From positions 62,001 through 126,000 of the forward strand of contig NZ_NKFP01000001.1 of the NCBI RefSeq assembly GCF_002215035.1: a stretch of DNA of 64,000 nt, read 5' to 3'. The DNA is from Leptolyngbya ohadii IS1 (GTDB lineage Bacteria; Cyanobacteriota; Cyanobacteriia; Elainellales; Elainellaceae). Positions 56,701-63,350 of the stretch are shown piece after piece (the first letter of the stretch is position 1; each line of letters begins with the position of its first letter). The translations under genes and the position numbers were made by a program. The notes under the pieces were generated by a model. That model worked only from the letters and a program-made list of their open reading frames with translations. It was not told the origin of the DNA and made no database searches.

Positions 56701-57090
56701 AAATTGCTGAACTGTCCCGAAATTCGGCAGGTCATCGCCGATCGATCGTCCGATGCGTTCCTCGACTTTTCTATCGATACGCCGATCGTGGGCAAACTGG
56801 AGGGGGCATTTATGACGATTAAGGGCTGGGTATTGGGTCGCGAGTCCAGGGTTGCGGCGATCGAAATCTGCTGTCAGGATCTATTAATTCAGCGATCGGC
56901 AGTTCATTTGCTACGATCGGATGTTAAAAAACTGTTTCCCCATCTTCCTGAGTGTGAGCGGAGCGGTTTTGCCGCAACGATTGATCTAGCTGATTTAGCC
57001 GATGTGCCGTCCACCGCCGAAATATGGGTTCAAGCGGTCTTTGAGAACGGAATGATCCAAACGATGGGAAAAATAATCGTTCAGGCGTGA
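53794..57090 (+). CDS. TPR-double GT2 glycosyltransferase
   Basis: A 1098-aa protein. Residues ~25-390 are TPRs (for example WSYNNLGDAYRNLQAWDRAI). The first GT2 domain spans ~440-690: ISVVVPIYNPPEQFL, LLDHDDLLTPDAL, YSDEDKI, SQDYDLVLRF. The second spans ~700-960: VSIIIPSRNLGDVL, VIDNGSDEPET, FLNNDTEVITPDW, YNDIDFCLKLRRQGY. A ~90-aa beta-rich tail domain (~1000-1098) is unassigned. Both GT2 domains keep their acidic motifs, so both may be active, perhaps making alternating linkages as in O-antigen polymerising enzymes. It ends the plus-strand TPR cluster and is convergent with the DUF4126 gene, 6 bp apart. Confidence 0.9.
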   Translation: MVSQVKRDSLQHPPHQTSRSHPETAAAYKLLGDDWLNQQQWQQAQTAYEQALKLEPDSAEIYVSLGTVAVHQQHWAAAAQCYEKAVTLDPTLAIAFWNLSLAHKQLGNSEAMLNAYFQALTLQPDWATAEEHERLGNHFLQQQQWVAAIACYDRAVAQDDRLADAHLKRGIALQKQGDPAAAVSSYQQAIALNPQAWLAYHSLGDALLAQKQESEAVVAYRQSIALNPDYSWSYNNLGDAYRNLQAWDRAIEAYQQAIALNPEFHWSHYNLGDALAKRNQWQAAIEAYKKAIELEPNLTVAHRNLSRALQQRAAADLADALSGYLRLIQQDPDDLESYRGALQIKRDDPALHVGFANALMRQNQLDQAIVFYQNALLFDPDHAEAKLRIRKLEARQKSRAKTFGFAVHSADYALWLQENAPKPEDFIRMAQTVPTLKYKPLISVVVPIYNPPEQFLRDMIQSVREQIYPHWELCLADDCSSKPHVRRVLEEFAARDARIKVVYRETNGHIAAASNSALKLATGDYVTLLDHDDLLTPDALYEVVSLLNRHPEADLIYSDEDKINDRQELLSPHFKPDWCPDLLLSQNYVCHLGTYRRTIINQIGGFRVGYEGSQDYDLVLRFTEKTNNIFHIPKILYHWRIHPESVASGSAAKPYAYEAALRALQDALDRRGEGGQVAHHAIVTGLYTVRYAIRDPKLVSIIIPSRNLGDVLDRCLQSIFAKSTYPHYEVIVIDNGSDEPETLAILKQWQQREPDRFRCHRLDIPFNYSRLNNYGVSQARGDYLLFLNNDTEVITPDWIEAMVEQAQRTSVGAIGAILLYPDNTIQHAGVMLGVSGVAEHSHKHFPLGDPGYFGRLFCVSNYSAVTGACVMCRREVYEQVGGFDETLRVAYNDIDFCLKLRRQGYHNLVLSHVSLYHHESKSRGAEDTPEKQQRFQQEIQAMHQTWADVIAHDPCYNPNLTRQGGSYRLKLLNCPEIRQVIADRSSDAFLDFSIDTPIVGKLEGAFMTIKGWVLGRESRVAAIEICCQDLLIQRSAVHLLRSDVKKLFPHLPECERSGFAATIDLADLADVPSTAEIWVQAVFENGMIQTMGKIIVQA

Positions 57091-57096
57091 GATACC

Positions 57097-57648
57097 CTAT
57101 CTCAGGCGTCGCTTAACCTGCCGAAATCCTAGAAAGGCAATCACAAGAATCACAATCAATGCCAGGATTGGAACAGCGATCGCTAGGATCGACAGAATGC
57201 CAGAGCTAGCCAACTCTGCTGAACCTACCGCTGCATTTCCCACAGGTCCAGCCACCGCAGTCGAGGCAAGTCGAGTCATGCCCGTTAGCGCCCCTGTTCC
57301 TCCCGCCACCGTACCGCCTGCCACTGCTGCTAAAGACCAGCGCAACCACGGGTCAAGATCGCTTGTTACTGTTGCCGTGAGAATCGTTCCAGCGATCGCG
57401 GCTGCGGGCACTTCGATTAAATCCATGAAGTTATCGACTACCGGAATAAAGTAAATTAACACTTCTAAGGCGGCAGCAACTCCAAAGGCGATCGTGGCTT
57501 CCTGGCTGCTAATCCATGCCATTTCGGGAGCCAATCTTAAATAGCCGCCCTGTGCCGCCATACTCATCACCAGAAACGGAATCAAAATCCGAAACCCAGC
57601 GGCAGCACTTAGCCCGATCCCAACCGCAAGTTGCAGTAGCACGTCCAT
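57097..57648 (-). CDS. DUF4126 membrane protein
   Basis: A 183-aa integral membrane protein with about five helices. The family pattern is clear: N-terminal LLQLAVGIGLSAAAGFRILIPFLVMS, central EVLIYFIPVVDNFMDLIEVPAAAIAGT and a Gly/Ala-rich segment. The function of the family is unknown. The start codon at 57648 is preceded (minus strand) by a 14-bp tandem array. It is not obviously linked to the glycan cluster. Confidence 0.85.
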   Translation of the reverse strand: MDVLLQLAVGIGLSAAAGFRILIPFLVMSMAAQGGYLRLAPEMAWISSQEATIAFGVAAALEVLIYFIPVVDNFMDLIEVPAAAIAGTILTATVTSDLDPWLRWSLAAVAGGTVAGGTGALTGMTRLASTAVAGPVGNAAVGSAELASSGILSILAIAVPILALIVILVIAFLGFRQVKRRLR

Positions 57649-57667
57649 AGTTTTCGCTTCCCTCTTT

Positions 57668-57711
57668 CAGAAAATCCGATCCAGAAAATCCAATCCAGAA
57701 GATTCCTGATC
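57668..57711. repeat. 14-bp tandem repeat in leader of DUF4126 gene
   Basis: CAGAAAATCCGATC (57668), CAGAAAATCCAATC (57682) and a diverged third unit CAGAAGATTCCTGATC (57696) lie ~20-60 bp upstream of the minus-strand start. Confidence 0.85.
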
Positions 57712-57947
57712 GGAGGATTTGCCTGAGGGAATCTTATGGCACAAAGATAATGATTTTCTACAGCTAATTTTCTAAAGTGATGGCGGTTGTCTCATGCGTC
57801 GGATCTGCGATGCTTGGTTGAAGCTCAGCACCAAGCGATCGTTTAGAACGTTAGAACAGAGTTGCTGTGCGGTAGGGAGGGAGGTTGAGGATGCCCATAA
57901 ATTCACTGTCGTTGGATGACCATTCTTTCCCGATACTCTCGATCGAA

Positions 57948-57969
57948 TTAACCAAAACGTTTTCGTTAA
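57948..57969. promoter_or_regulatory. Third parS-like palindrome, one mismatch
   Basis: Left half TTAACCAAAAC, right half GTTTTCGTTAA. It matches the parB-internal palindrome except at a G-to-C change in the right arm and the outermost bases. It lies 41 kb from parB in non-coding DNA. Confidence 0.55.
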
Positions 57970-58065
57970 TGTTTAGCGACCTGGCTGCAAAGCCCGATCT
58001 CTTTAACTGGATTTTTAACTGAAAGAAACAGAGTTCTACGCGCAAGTCACTGCTTTAGGCGAAGG

Positions 58066-58476
58066 TCAATCCGCTGCTTCGTCTAAATGCTCGACTACTG
58101 CCTCATAAAAACTGAGGACGTGATGATCTTGCAGCCGATAGAATACGTGGCGTCCCTGTTTGCGGGAACTGACGAGGCGAATTGCCCGCAGCGTTCTCAG
58201 CTGGTGGGACACGGCGGATTCATTCATCCCGACTGTCGCGGCGAGATCGCCCACGCACATTTCCTGAGTTGCCAGAATGGAGAGAATCCGCAGTCGGTTC
58301 GGATCGGCAAGAAAACCCAGGAATTCTGCCATGCGCTGCGCTTTTTCGCTGCTAAGAGGTTCCTGTTGTGCGGGTGCCTCACCGTGACGGGCATGGGGAA
58401 AATCACAGCAGAGATCCTCCCCATCGTCAGGGATTTCAGTCGGATGTTTTGCTAATGGATCAGGTGAATCAAGCAT
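58066..58476 (-). CDS. smtB: ArsR/SmtB-family zinc-responsive repressor
   Basis: A 136-aa winged-helix repressor. Helix-turn-helix MCVGDLAATVGMNESAVSHQLRTLR is followed by the wing RKQGRHVFYRL. The C-terminal alpha-5 DHHVLSFYEAVVEHLDE carries the Asp/His...His/Glu zinc ligands seen in SmtB. The N-terminus has extra CC and His residues (CCDFPHARH), as in ZiaR-type sensors. In SmtB, zinc binding at alpha-5 releases the operator. Here it lies 21 bp downstream of the metallothionein gene on the same strand. Zinc is most likely, though Cd or Co response is possible. Confidence 0.9.
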   Translation of the reverse strand: MLDSPDPLAKHPTEIPDDGEDLCCDFPHARHGEAPAQQEPLSSEKAQRMAEFLGFLADPNRLRILSILATQEMCVGDLAATVGMNESAVSHQLRTLRAIRLVSSRKQGRHVFYRLQDHHVLSFYEAVVEHLDEAAD

Positions 58477-58497
58477 TCGGGAAATTAGTTGGCGAGA

Positions 58498-58665
58498 TTA
58501 GGAATGGCAGCCGCAGCCCGTATGACCACAACCGGAACCACCCGTATGTCCATTGGCACAAGCATCGCCACAGTAAGCTTTACCGTCTTTCATAATGGCA
58601 TCGTTCAGGTTCACAATGCAGAGGCAATCGGAACAGGCGCACTTCATTTGGGTAACAGTCGTCAT
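58498..58665 (-). CDS. smtA: Bacterial metallothionein SmtA
   Basis: A 55-aa Cys/His-rich protein: KCACSDCLCIV, YCGDACANGH, GCGHTGCGCHS. This is nearly position for position the SmtA/BmtA pattern that holds a four-zinc cluster with a zinc-finger-like fold. ATG 58665 is chosen: CTGGAG lies about six bases upstream, and the product then begins MTTVTQMKC, matching known family lengths. It sequesters excess zinc or cadmium in the cytosol. It is the first gene of an smtA-smtB unit with a palindromic operator upstream. Confidence 0.93.
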   Translation of the reverse strand: MTTVTQMKCACSDCLCIVNLNDAIMKDGKAYCGDACANGHTGGSGCGHTGCGCHS

Positions 58666-58704
58666 TGGGGTTCTCCAGAACAATTTACTTAATTATATTA
58701 TTAC

Positions 58705-58720
58705 CTGAACAGTGATTCAG
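58705..58720 (-). promoter_or_regulatory. SmtB operator upstream of smtA
   Basis: CTGAA and TTCAG form an inverted repeat around CAGTGA, within TGAACAGTGATTCAGATA. This is close to the 12-2-12 smt operator element described for Synechococcus. It lies 40 bp upstream of the smtA start, in an AT-rich promoter region. Confidence 0.8.
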
Positions 58721-58770
58721 ATATAAGGCAGTGAAAAATCTTCATAACTTAAAAAAATTGCAATATTGCC

Positions 58771-59766
58771 TCAGGTCAATTCAGCGGGCGGGGGGCACCG
58801 GAAATCCATCAACTGATGGCTGCGAGGATGGGGAAAGCGGAGGCGGTAGGCGTGCAAAAGGTAGCCACAATCTCCGGGAACAGGCAATTTTTCTCCAGGA
58901 GCGACAGCCTGAAGTCGGGGAAGTCCCCCTGCTTCGTAGAGCGGATCGCCCAGGAGGGGATAGCCTGCCGCAGCGAGGTGGATTCGGATCTGGTGCGGTC
59001 TACCTGTGAGAATGGTGACTTCCAGCAGGGTCGTGGTGTCGGTGCGGCGCAATACCTGAGCTTCGCTGTAGGCAAACAAGCCCTCTTTCACTGTGTCCCC
59101 TTTCACTGCGTCCCCTTTCACTGCGCCATAAACATAGCCCAGAACCGGATGGGGAATTTTGCCGATCGCATAGTCCAACGTAAAACGATCGGGCAGTTCG
59201 CTTTTGCCGATTAGCGTCCGGTAAGTTTTGCGGATCTGGCGATCGTTCCCTTTTTCCAAATCGGTTCCTTTGGCTGGGATGGCTCCGCCCAGGGTATTCT
59301 GCCGCATCTGCTGACTGAGCTTTGCTTTGGCAAGGGGCGATCGAGCAAGCAGCATTAAGCCCGACGTTCCCCGTCCAAGCCGATGAATGGGTACTGGAGT
59401 TGCCTGCGGATACTGCTGCTGAAGCTGATAGAGCAGAGTGTTTTGCAAGAAGCCGCCGCCCGGCAACACAGGCAATCCAGAGGGTTTCTCCACAACTAGC
59501 AGATCAGCATCCTCGTAGAGAATTTGAAACGACAGGGGAACGTCTGGCTCCTGCCAGGGGGGACGATCGTAGGTGAGCTGTTGTCCAACTTTGAGAACGG
59601 TATCGGCGGATGCGGGTTTGCCATCGAGCAAAATTTGCCCGGAATCGATGCGTTCCTGCCATTCCTGCGGTGTTGAGTGCTGATAGCGCTGGCTGTAGAA
59701 CTGGAGGAGAGTTTGCCCCGCCCCCTGGCGATCGACCTGTTCTCGATACGTCCAGCCCTGATTCAT
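58771..59766 (-). CDS. RluA-family pseudouridine synthase, HRLGRGTSG subgroup
   Basis: A 331-aa enzyme with an S4-like RNA-binding N-terminus (residues ~30-85) and an RluA catalytic domain. VVEKPSGLPVLPGGG and TGRPHQIRIHLAAAGYPLLGDPLY are typical. The catalytic loop reads IHRLGRGTSGLML; the usual HRLDxxTSG Asp is Gly, checked in the DNA. Either this is a subgroup with a relocated or absent catalytic Asp, or an inactive paralogue. A 15-bp DNA repeat at ~59089-59133 encodes an extra AVKGDAVKGDTVKEG stretch. The target RNA is unknown. It reads toward smtA with ~100 bp between. Confidence 0.85.
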   Translation of the reverse strand: MNQGWTYREQVDRQGAGQTLLQFYSQRYQHSTPQEWQERIDSGQILLDGKPASADTVLKVGQQLTYDRPPWQEPDVPLSFQILYEDADLLVVEKPSGLPVLPGGGFLQNTLLYQLQQQYPQATPVPIHRLGRGTSGLMLLARSPLAKAKLSQQMRQNTLGGAIPAKGTDLEKGNDRQIRKTYRTLIGKSELPDRFTLDYAIGKIPHPVLGYVYGAVKGDAVKGDTVKEGLFAYSEAQVLRRTDTTTLLEVTILTGRPHQIRIHLAAAGYPLLGDPLYEAGGLPRLQAVAPGEKLPVPGDCGYLLHAYRLRFPHPRSHQLMDFRCPPPAELT

Positions 59767-59872
59767 ATTCTCTGATGCGCGAGAAGATAGAAAATAATCC
59801 GGAAAAGTCAGACTATATCAAAATCTGATCAAAACCGTTTCCTTTATCGCTGTTTATGAAGTGGTTCTCCCT

Positions 59873-60475
59873 ATGCTCAACTTTTTTGATCCTGAAGCGC
59901 CAAACCCCAAACCCCATGAGATTGCTCACGCCTTTCGCTGGCTGGGCTGGACTGGTTTAGGATTGCAATCGCTGCTGGGATTTCTCCCCATCCTGGTTCT
60001 GATTGGCAATATTCTGGCAAAACCGACAGGACAGACCGGGGGATGGTCGTTTGGATTGTGGTTGGCGATCGCCTGTCTGATCATTCTAGGGTTTAGCATT
60101 TACTGGTGTTTTCGCTACATTCAGGTTGGCAATCGGCTCCCAAATCGCAACTTGCGTCCCGCCAAGGCAAATGTCATTCGTGATTTGAAAATTGGACTTC
60201 TCGCCAATATCGGTATTATGGCGATCGCGCTGCTGGTTGCGCTGTCACGAGTCGGCACTTTAACTGTCAAAATGTTGACCCTGCCGCAGGGCGCTACGGT
60301 CGTTGCTCCAAATCAAATTGGTACAACTTTAGGACCAGCGGGAGCGCTCATTACTCCGTCGAATATGATTGCAATTCAGGCAATGCTCCACACGATCGCG
60401 GCTGGCTTGGTGGGTGCTGTCGTTGCGCTGCTGCTCCTCTTCCTAGTGGGACAACATCGTAGTTCTGACGATTGA
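59873..60475 (+). CDS. DUF3611 membrane protein
   Basis: A 200-aa membrane protein starting MLNFFDPEAPNPKPHEIAHAFRWLGW, a hallmark start of the cyanobacterial/plastid DUF3611 family. It has about four helices (~28-50, ~64-85, ~110-130, ~172-195). ATG 59873 is preferred over an in-frame GTG at 59861 because family members begin at this motif. The function is unknown. It is divergent from the RluA gene. Four 14-bp repeats follow its stop codon. Confidence 0.85.
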   Translation: MLNFFDPEAPNPKPHEIAHAFRWLGWTGLGLQSLLGFLPILVLIGNILAKPTGQTGGWSFGLWLAIACLIILGFSIYWCFRYIQVGNRLPNRNLRPAKANVIRDLKIGLLANIGIMAIALLVALSRVGTLTVKMLTLPQGATVVAPNQIGTTLGPAGALITPSNMIAIQAMLHTIAAGLVGAVVALLLLFLVGQHRSSDD

Positions 60476-60480
60476 AGCAG

Positions 60481-60533
60481 TTACGATTGGCGATTACGAT
60501 TGGGTAATTACGATCGGGTAATTACGATCGGGG
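60481..60533. repeat. 13-14-bp tandem repeat x4 after DUF3611 stop
   Basis: Units begin TTACGATTGGCGA (60481), TTACGATTGGGTAA (60494), TTACGATCGGGTAA (60508) and TTACGATCGGGG (60522), starting five bases after the stop codon. Confidence 0.9.
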
Positions 60534-60857
60534 CAACTGGTTTGCCTGGAGTGCTTTGCTGCCCAGGTTATTGACGGCTGAGTTGCCTATTGTCCTATCA
60601 GTTTCATATTTTTTCGTCCTACCTTGTAAGGCAAGCTCTATCTGTTGCCAAACTGCTAGCTGTTATTGAGAATTGTTGTCCTGGAGGGTTTGTATTCTTA
60701 AATCATTCTGAAGCGATCGGGTTTAAATTTCTACACAAGCTGGTAGTTCACGCTAAGTTTCTTTGAAATCATTCTGAAAATCGTTCCGCTATAGAAATTA
60801 TGATTAAACTGATGATCAAATAGTCACTATCAAGCAGCGCAAGCTCGAATGGTGTGA

Positions 60858-60975
60858 ATCCAGACGTATAAATTTAGACGTGTAAATCTAGACCTGTAAA
60901 TCCAGATAATGCAGCCTTAGACAGGCAAATTCGGGCAGTGTAAATTTTGGCAGTGCAAATTCAGGCAGTGTAACC
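60858..60975. repeat. Two adjacent tandem arrays (14 bp and 15 bp units)
   Basis: At 60858-60912: four units of the type ATCCAGACGTATAA / ATYTAGACSTGTAA. At 60934-60975: GGCAGTGTAAATTTT, GGCAGTGCAAATTCA and GGCAGTGTAACC. The two arrays are unrelated in sequence. Confidence 0.85.
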
Positions 60976-61187
60976 AATGAGAGTATCCCGATGTTCCTTG
61001 CTGTATCTGTTTTACCAGTATTAAATCTGTACCCTGGTCTATAGCCTGTATGAAAGCAGTATTCCCAATCGATCGCAGCTTATTTGCACATGCGGAATGG
61101 GTTTCAACCAGCTTGACTGCAACTGACTAATTCAGTTTATCTCATGCTTTACAAAACAAAAACTCTTTACAAAATGAGGTTCTAACC

Positions 61188-61775
61188 ATGACTCCTGATC
61201 TTCAACCTAATGTTCAGTCATTAGATGCCAACGCTGTTAAGAAATCAACGGCATGGGTGATTGTTCTGAGCATCGGTTTAATCATCCTGGGTGTTCTGTC
61301 AATCTTTATGCCTGCGATCGCTTCAGCGTTCTTTACCTCCGTCATGGGCTGGATTGCGCTCATTGGTGGGGTCATAATGATTGTCCAATCGTTCCAGTCA
61401 AAGCCGATTCGGGGATTTTGGCTAAATCTGCTGGTTGGTATCTTCTATGTGATTGCCGGAATCTATATTTTGTTGAACGTCGGTGCGGCGGTGCTGGCTC
61501 TCACCTTTGCCTTTGGCGTGCTGTTCATCGTTGAAGGAATTGCGACCATCATCATGGCATTTACGGGGCGGGCAGGACATCGGATGTCGTGGCTGGTGGC
61601 ATTAAACGGCATCGTGACCCTGATTCTGGGGATCATGGTGATTAATCGGTTCCCCTCCAGTGCGCTGTGGCTGATTGGTCTGTACGTGGGGATCAGTCTG
61701 CTGATGAGCGGGATTTCTCTGCTGATGGCAGCCCTGGCGGTGCGTCGAGTATCTCCCACAATGCTGGGAAGCTAG
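61188..61775 (+). CDS. HdeD-family membrane protein
   Basis: A 195-aa protein with six short membrane helices arranged as repeated hairpins, matching HdeD/DUF308 (WVIVLSIGLIILGVLSIFMP, GLYVGISLLMSGISLLMAALA). HdeD contributes to acid resistance in enterobacteria; the cyanobacterial role is not established. The start ATG follows GAGGTTCTAACC. A good terminator follows. Confidence 0.88.
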   Translation: MTPDLQPNVQSLDANAVKKSTAWVIVLSIGLIILGVLSIFMPAIASAFFTSVMGWIALIGGVIMIVQSFQSKPIRGFWLNLLVGIFYVIAGIYILLNVGAAVLALTFAFGVLFIVEGIATIIMAFTGRAGHRMSWLVALNGIVTLILGIMVINRFPSSALWLIGLYVGISLLMSGISLLMAALAVRRVSPTMLGS

Positions 61776-61810
61776 ATCGGGCGATTGAACGGGTGAAACA
61801 ATATTTCTAT

Positions 61811-61850
61811 CCACCCTGCCTGAAGGAATTGTATTGCGGGGTGGGTTTTT
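61811..61850 (+). terminator. Rho-independent terminator of hdeD-like gene
   Basis: CCACCCTGC (61811-61819) pairs with GCGGGGTGG (61836-61844) with one G-T wobble, followed by GTTTTT. It is 36 bp after the stop codon. Confidence 0.85.
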
Positions 61851-62014
61851 CTGTGAAAAGCATTTTCGTGGTTTTTGCTCTAGGGGAACAGGGCTTTGCT
61901 TCGCCAAAACGGAAGAGAACGAATCCCTGCATGGCAAATTTATAGCCATTTAATTCATCTATTTAATGCATCAGTTTGAAGAATTTAAAGCAAATGACGG
62001 GGAAGGAGATTTCA

Positions 62015-62647
62015 ATGCAGATGCCTTTCAAGGTGGCAAAATCGATCGCGTCTGGACTGACAGGAATGAGCCTGATCGCTTTCGGTGCAGTGTTTGTGCC
62101 CGCGCAGGCAACCCAGCAGTTAAGCTGTACAGGGCGGATGAATAACGGCTGGACTTACGACGCTAAATTTCTGAACGGTCGTTTCACCCAAATTACCTGG
62201 AACCGAGCGGGTCAGCCACCCCAGGTATCTACCCTGACCTTCTATGGCACTAATCCTGAGGGACAGCCGATCTATCGGGGAGCATTTCAGGCGGCAACAG
62301 CAGTGACGCTGGTTGATTTGGGCAAAGGCAATGTGCGTCCTGGCTCCCAGGTTTCGGTGGGAGTGGAGGAATGGGGCTGGTCGAGGGGCACCTGCACAGC
62401 ATCGACGGGCGGCGGCGGCACAGGAACTACGGACTGGTTTACCAGCCTGCGGCAAGACTTGATGGGTGTTAATGGCGATCGCTCACGGGAATGGATGCGG
62501 GCAAATGGCTTCTTCTTTATCCAGACAATGGAGCATACTAATACACAAGTGGTAGAACGCTGGAATCGATCCGCTGATAATGCGATCGTGGATGTGGTGA
62601 TCGCAACAAACAGCAATGTAGTAACGGATGTGAGAAGAATTCGCTAA
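62015..62647 (+). CDS. Secreted protein of unknown function
   Basis: A 210-aa protein with a signal peptide (basic MQMPFKVAK, hydrophobic core to ~30, cleavage likely after VPAQA). A beta-rich domain (~35-125) has two Cys (LSCTGRM and GTCTAS) that may form a disulfide. A Gly/Thr linker leads to a C-terminal domain (~135-210, DWFTSLRQDLMGVNGDRSREWM). ATG 62015 is chosen because AAGGAG lies six bases upstream; an in-frame ATG at 61994 and a TTG at 61976 are less likely. It is seven bases upstream of the DUF3124 lipoprotein gene, so probably in the same operon. Confidence 0.82.
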   Translation: MQMPFKVAKSIASGLTGMSLIAFGAVFVPAQATQQLSCTGRMNNGWTYDAKFLNGRFTQITWNRAGQPPQVSTLTFYGTNPEGQPIYRGAFQAATAVTLVDLGKGNVRPGSQVSVGVEEWGWSRGTCTASTGGGGTGTTDWFTSLRQDLMGVNGDRSREWMRANGFFFIQTMEHTNTQVVERWNRSADNAIVDVVIATNSNVVTDVRRIR

Positions 62648-62654
62648 TTGGGCA

Positions 62655-63203
62655 ATGAAGCAATCCAGGTTCGGTCGTCTGTTTTTGTCTGTGTTGTTCG
62701 CTGCTCTGTGCGGATGGCTGATGCTGGGGCTATCTGCCTGTGAAGCGTCCCAGCCGATCGCGGAACCTGTGGCTCAACTGAAACCCGTCACCCTCGACAG
62801 CACGGTTAAACTGGCTGCGGGTCAAACGGTCTATGTGCCCATCTACTCGCATATCTATACCTGGGAGCGAAGCAAGACGATCGATCTCACCGCTACCCTC
62901 AGCGTCCGCAATACGGATCTGGAGCGCCCAATTATTTTATCGACGGTGAACTACTACGACAGCAGCGGCAAACTTGTCCGCAAATACCTGGAGCAGCCCG
63001 TTGAGTTAGGATCGCTGGCTTCAACCAATTTTCTGGTGAATCAGCAAGATACGAGCGGTGGTTCGGGAGCCGCTTTTGTGGTGGAGTGGGTGTCTCAAAC
63101 AACAGTTTCGACGCCTGTAATTGAGGCAGTGTTGATTAATACGATCGGCAACCAGGGTCTTTCATTCATTAGTAGTGGACGAGTAATTAAAAGTTTGAGT
63201 TAG
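62655..63203 (+). CDS. DUF3124 lipoprotein
   Basis: A 182-aa protein with a lipoprotein signal peptide (lipobox LSAC, Cys ~29) and a beta-sandwich domain of the DUF3124 type (VYVPIYSHIYTWERSKTIDLTATLSVRNTD, YYDSSGKLVRKYLEQPVELG). It is anchored in a membrane; the function is unknown. It is co-directional with and 7 bp from the upstream secreted-protein gene. A double hairpin follows the stop codon. Confidence 0.87.
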   Translation: MKQSRFGRLFLSVLFAALCGWLMLGLSACEASQPIAEPVAQLKPVTLDSTVKLAAGQTVYVPIYSHIYTWERSKTIDLTATLSVRNTDLERPIILSTVNYYDSSGKLVRKYLEQPVELGSLASTNFLVNQQDTSGGSGAAFVVEWVSQTTVSTPVIEAVLINTIGNQGLSFISSGRVIKSLS

Positions 63204-63247
63204 GAATTAAAGTCTTTTCCAGGCTTATGAAGTATGAAAGATGGGGT

Positions 63248-63285
63248 GCAGGGGCTGTGCCCCTGCGTGGGGGCGAAGCCCCCAC
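63248..63285 (+). repeat. Double hairpin, dispersed cyanobacterial-type repeat
   Basis: GCAGGGGC/GCCCCTGC with loop TGT (63248-63266) is followed immediately by GTGGGGGC/GCCCCCAC with loop GAA (63267-63285). Both stems are perfect 8-bp. Sequences like this are found scattered in many cyanobacterial genomes. It may also stop transcription after the DUF3124 gene. Confidence 0.85.
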
Positions 63286-63350
63286 ACCCCCAGTCCCTTA
63301 CGAGAGTGAAAAACGCTGTAAAGCAGAAGTTAGAAAAGGGGAGATTAACA

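Larger units (their letters stand above)
57649..58065. other. Intergenic region containing third parS-like site
   Basis: About 415 bp between DUF4126 and smtB. Apart from the 14-bp array and the palindrome at 57948, only a weak 64-codon minus-strand ORF (57851-58045) without family resemblance is seen. Confidence 0.5.
60476..61187. other. Repeat-rich intergenic region
   Basis: About 710 bp between the DUF3611 and HdeD genes. It holds the 14-bp array after the stop, a direct repeat AAATCATTCTGAA (60700 and 60766), the double array at 60858-60975 and AT-rich DNA before the HdeD start. No gene is supported. Confidence 0.65.

Noticed and set aside
45521-57090. TPR proteins as O-GlcNAc transferases (GT41/SPINDLY type)
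   Set aside because: No GT41 catalytic domain is visible; the transferase parts are GT61, GT2 and methyltransferase folds.
57851-58045. 64-codon ORF spanning the third parS-like palindrome
   Set aside because: The palindrome explains part of the sequence; no start signal and no product recognised.
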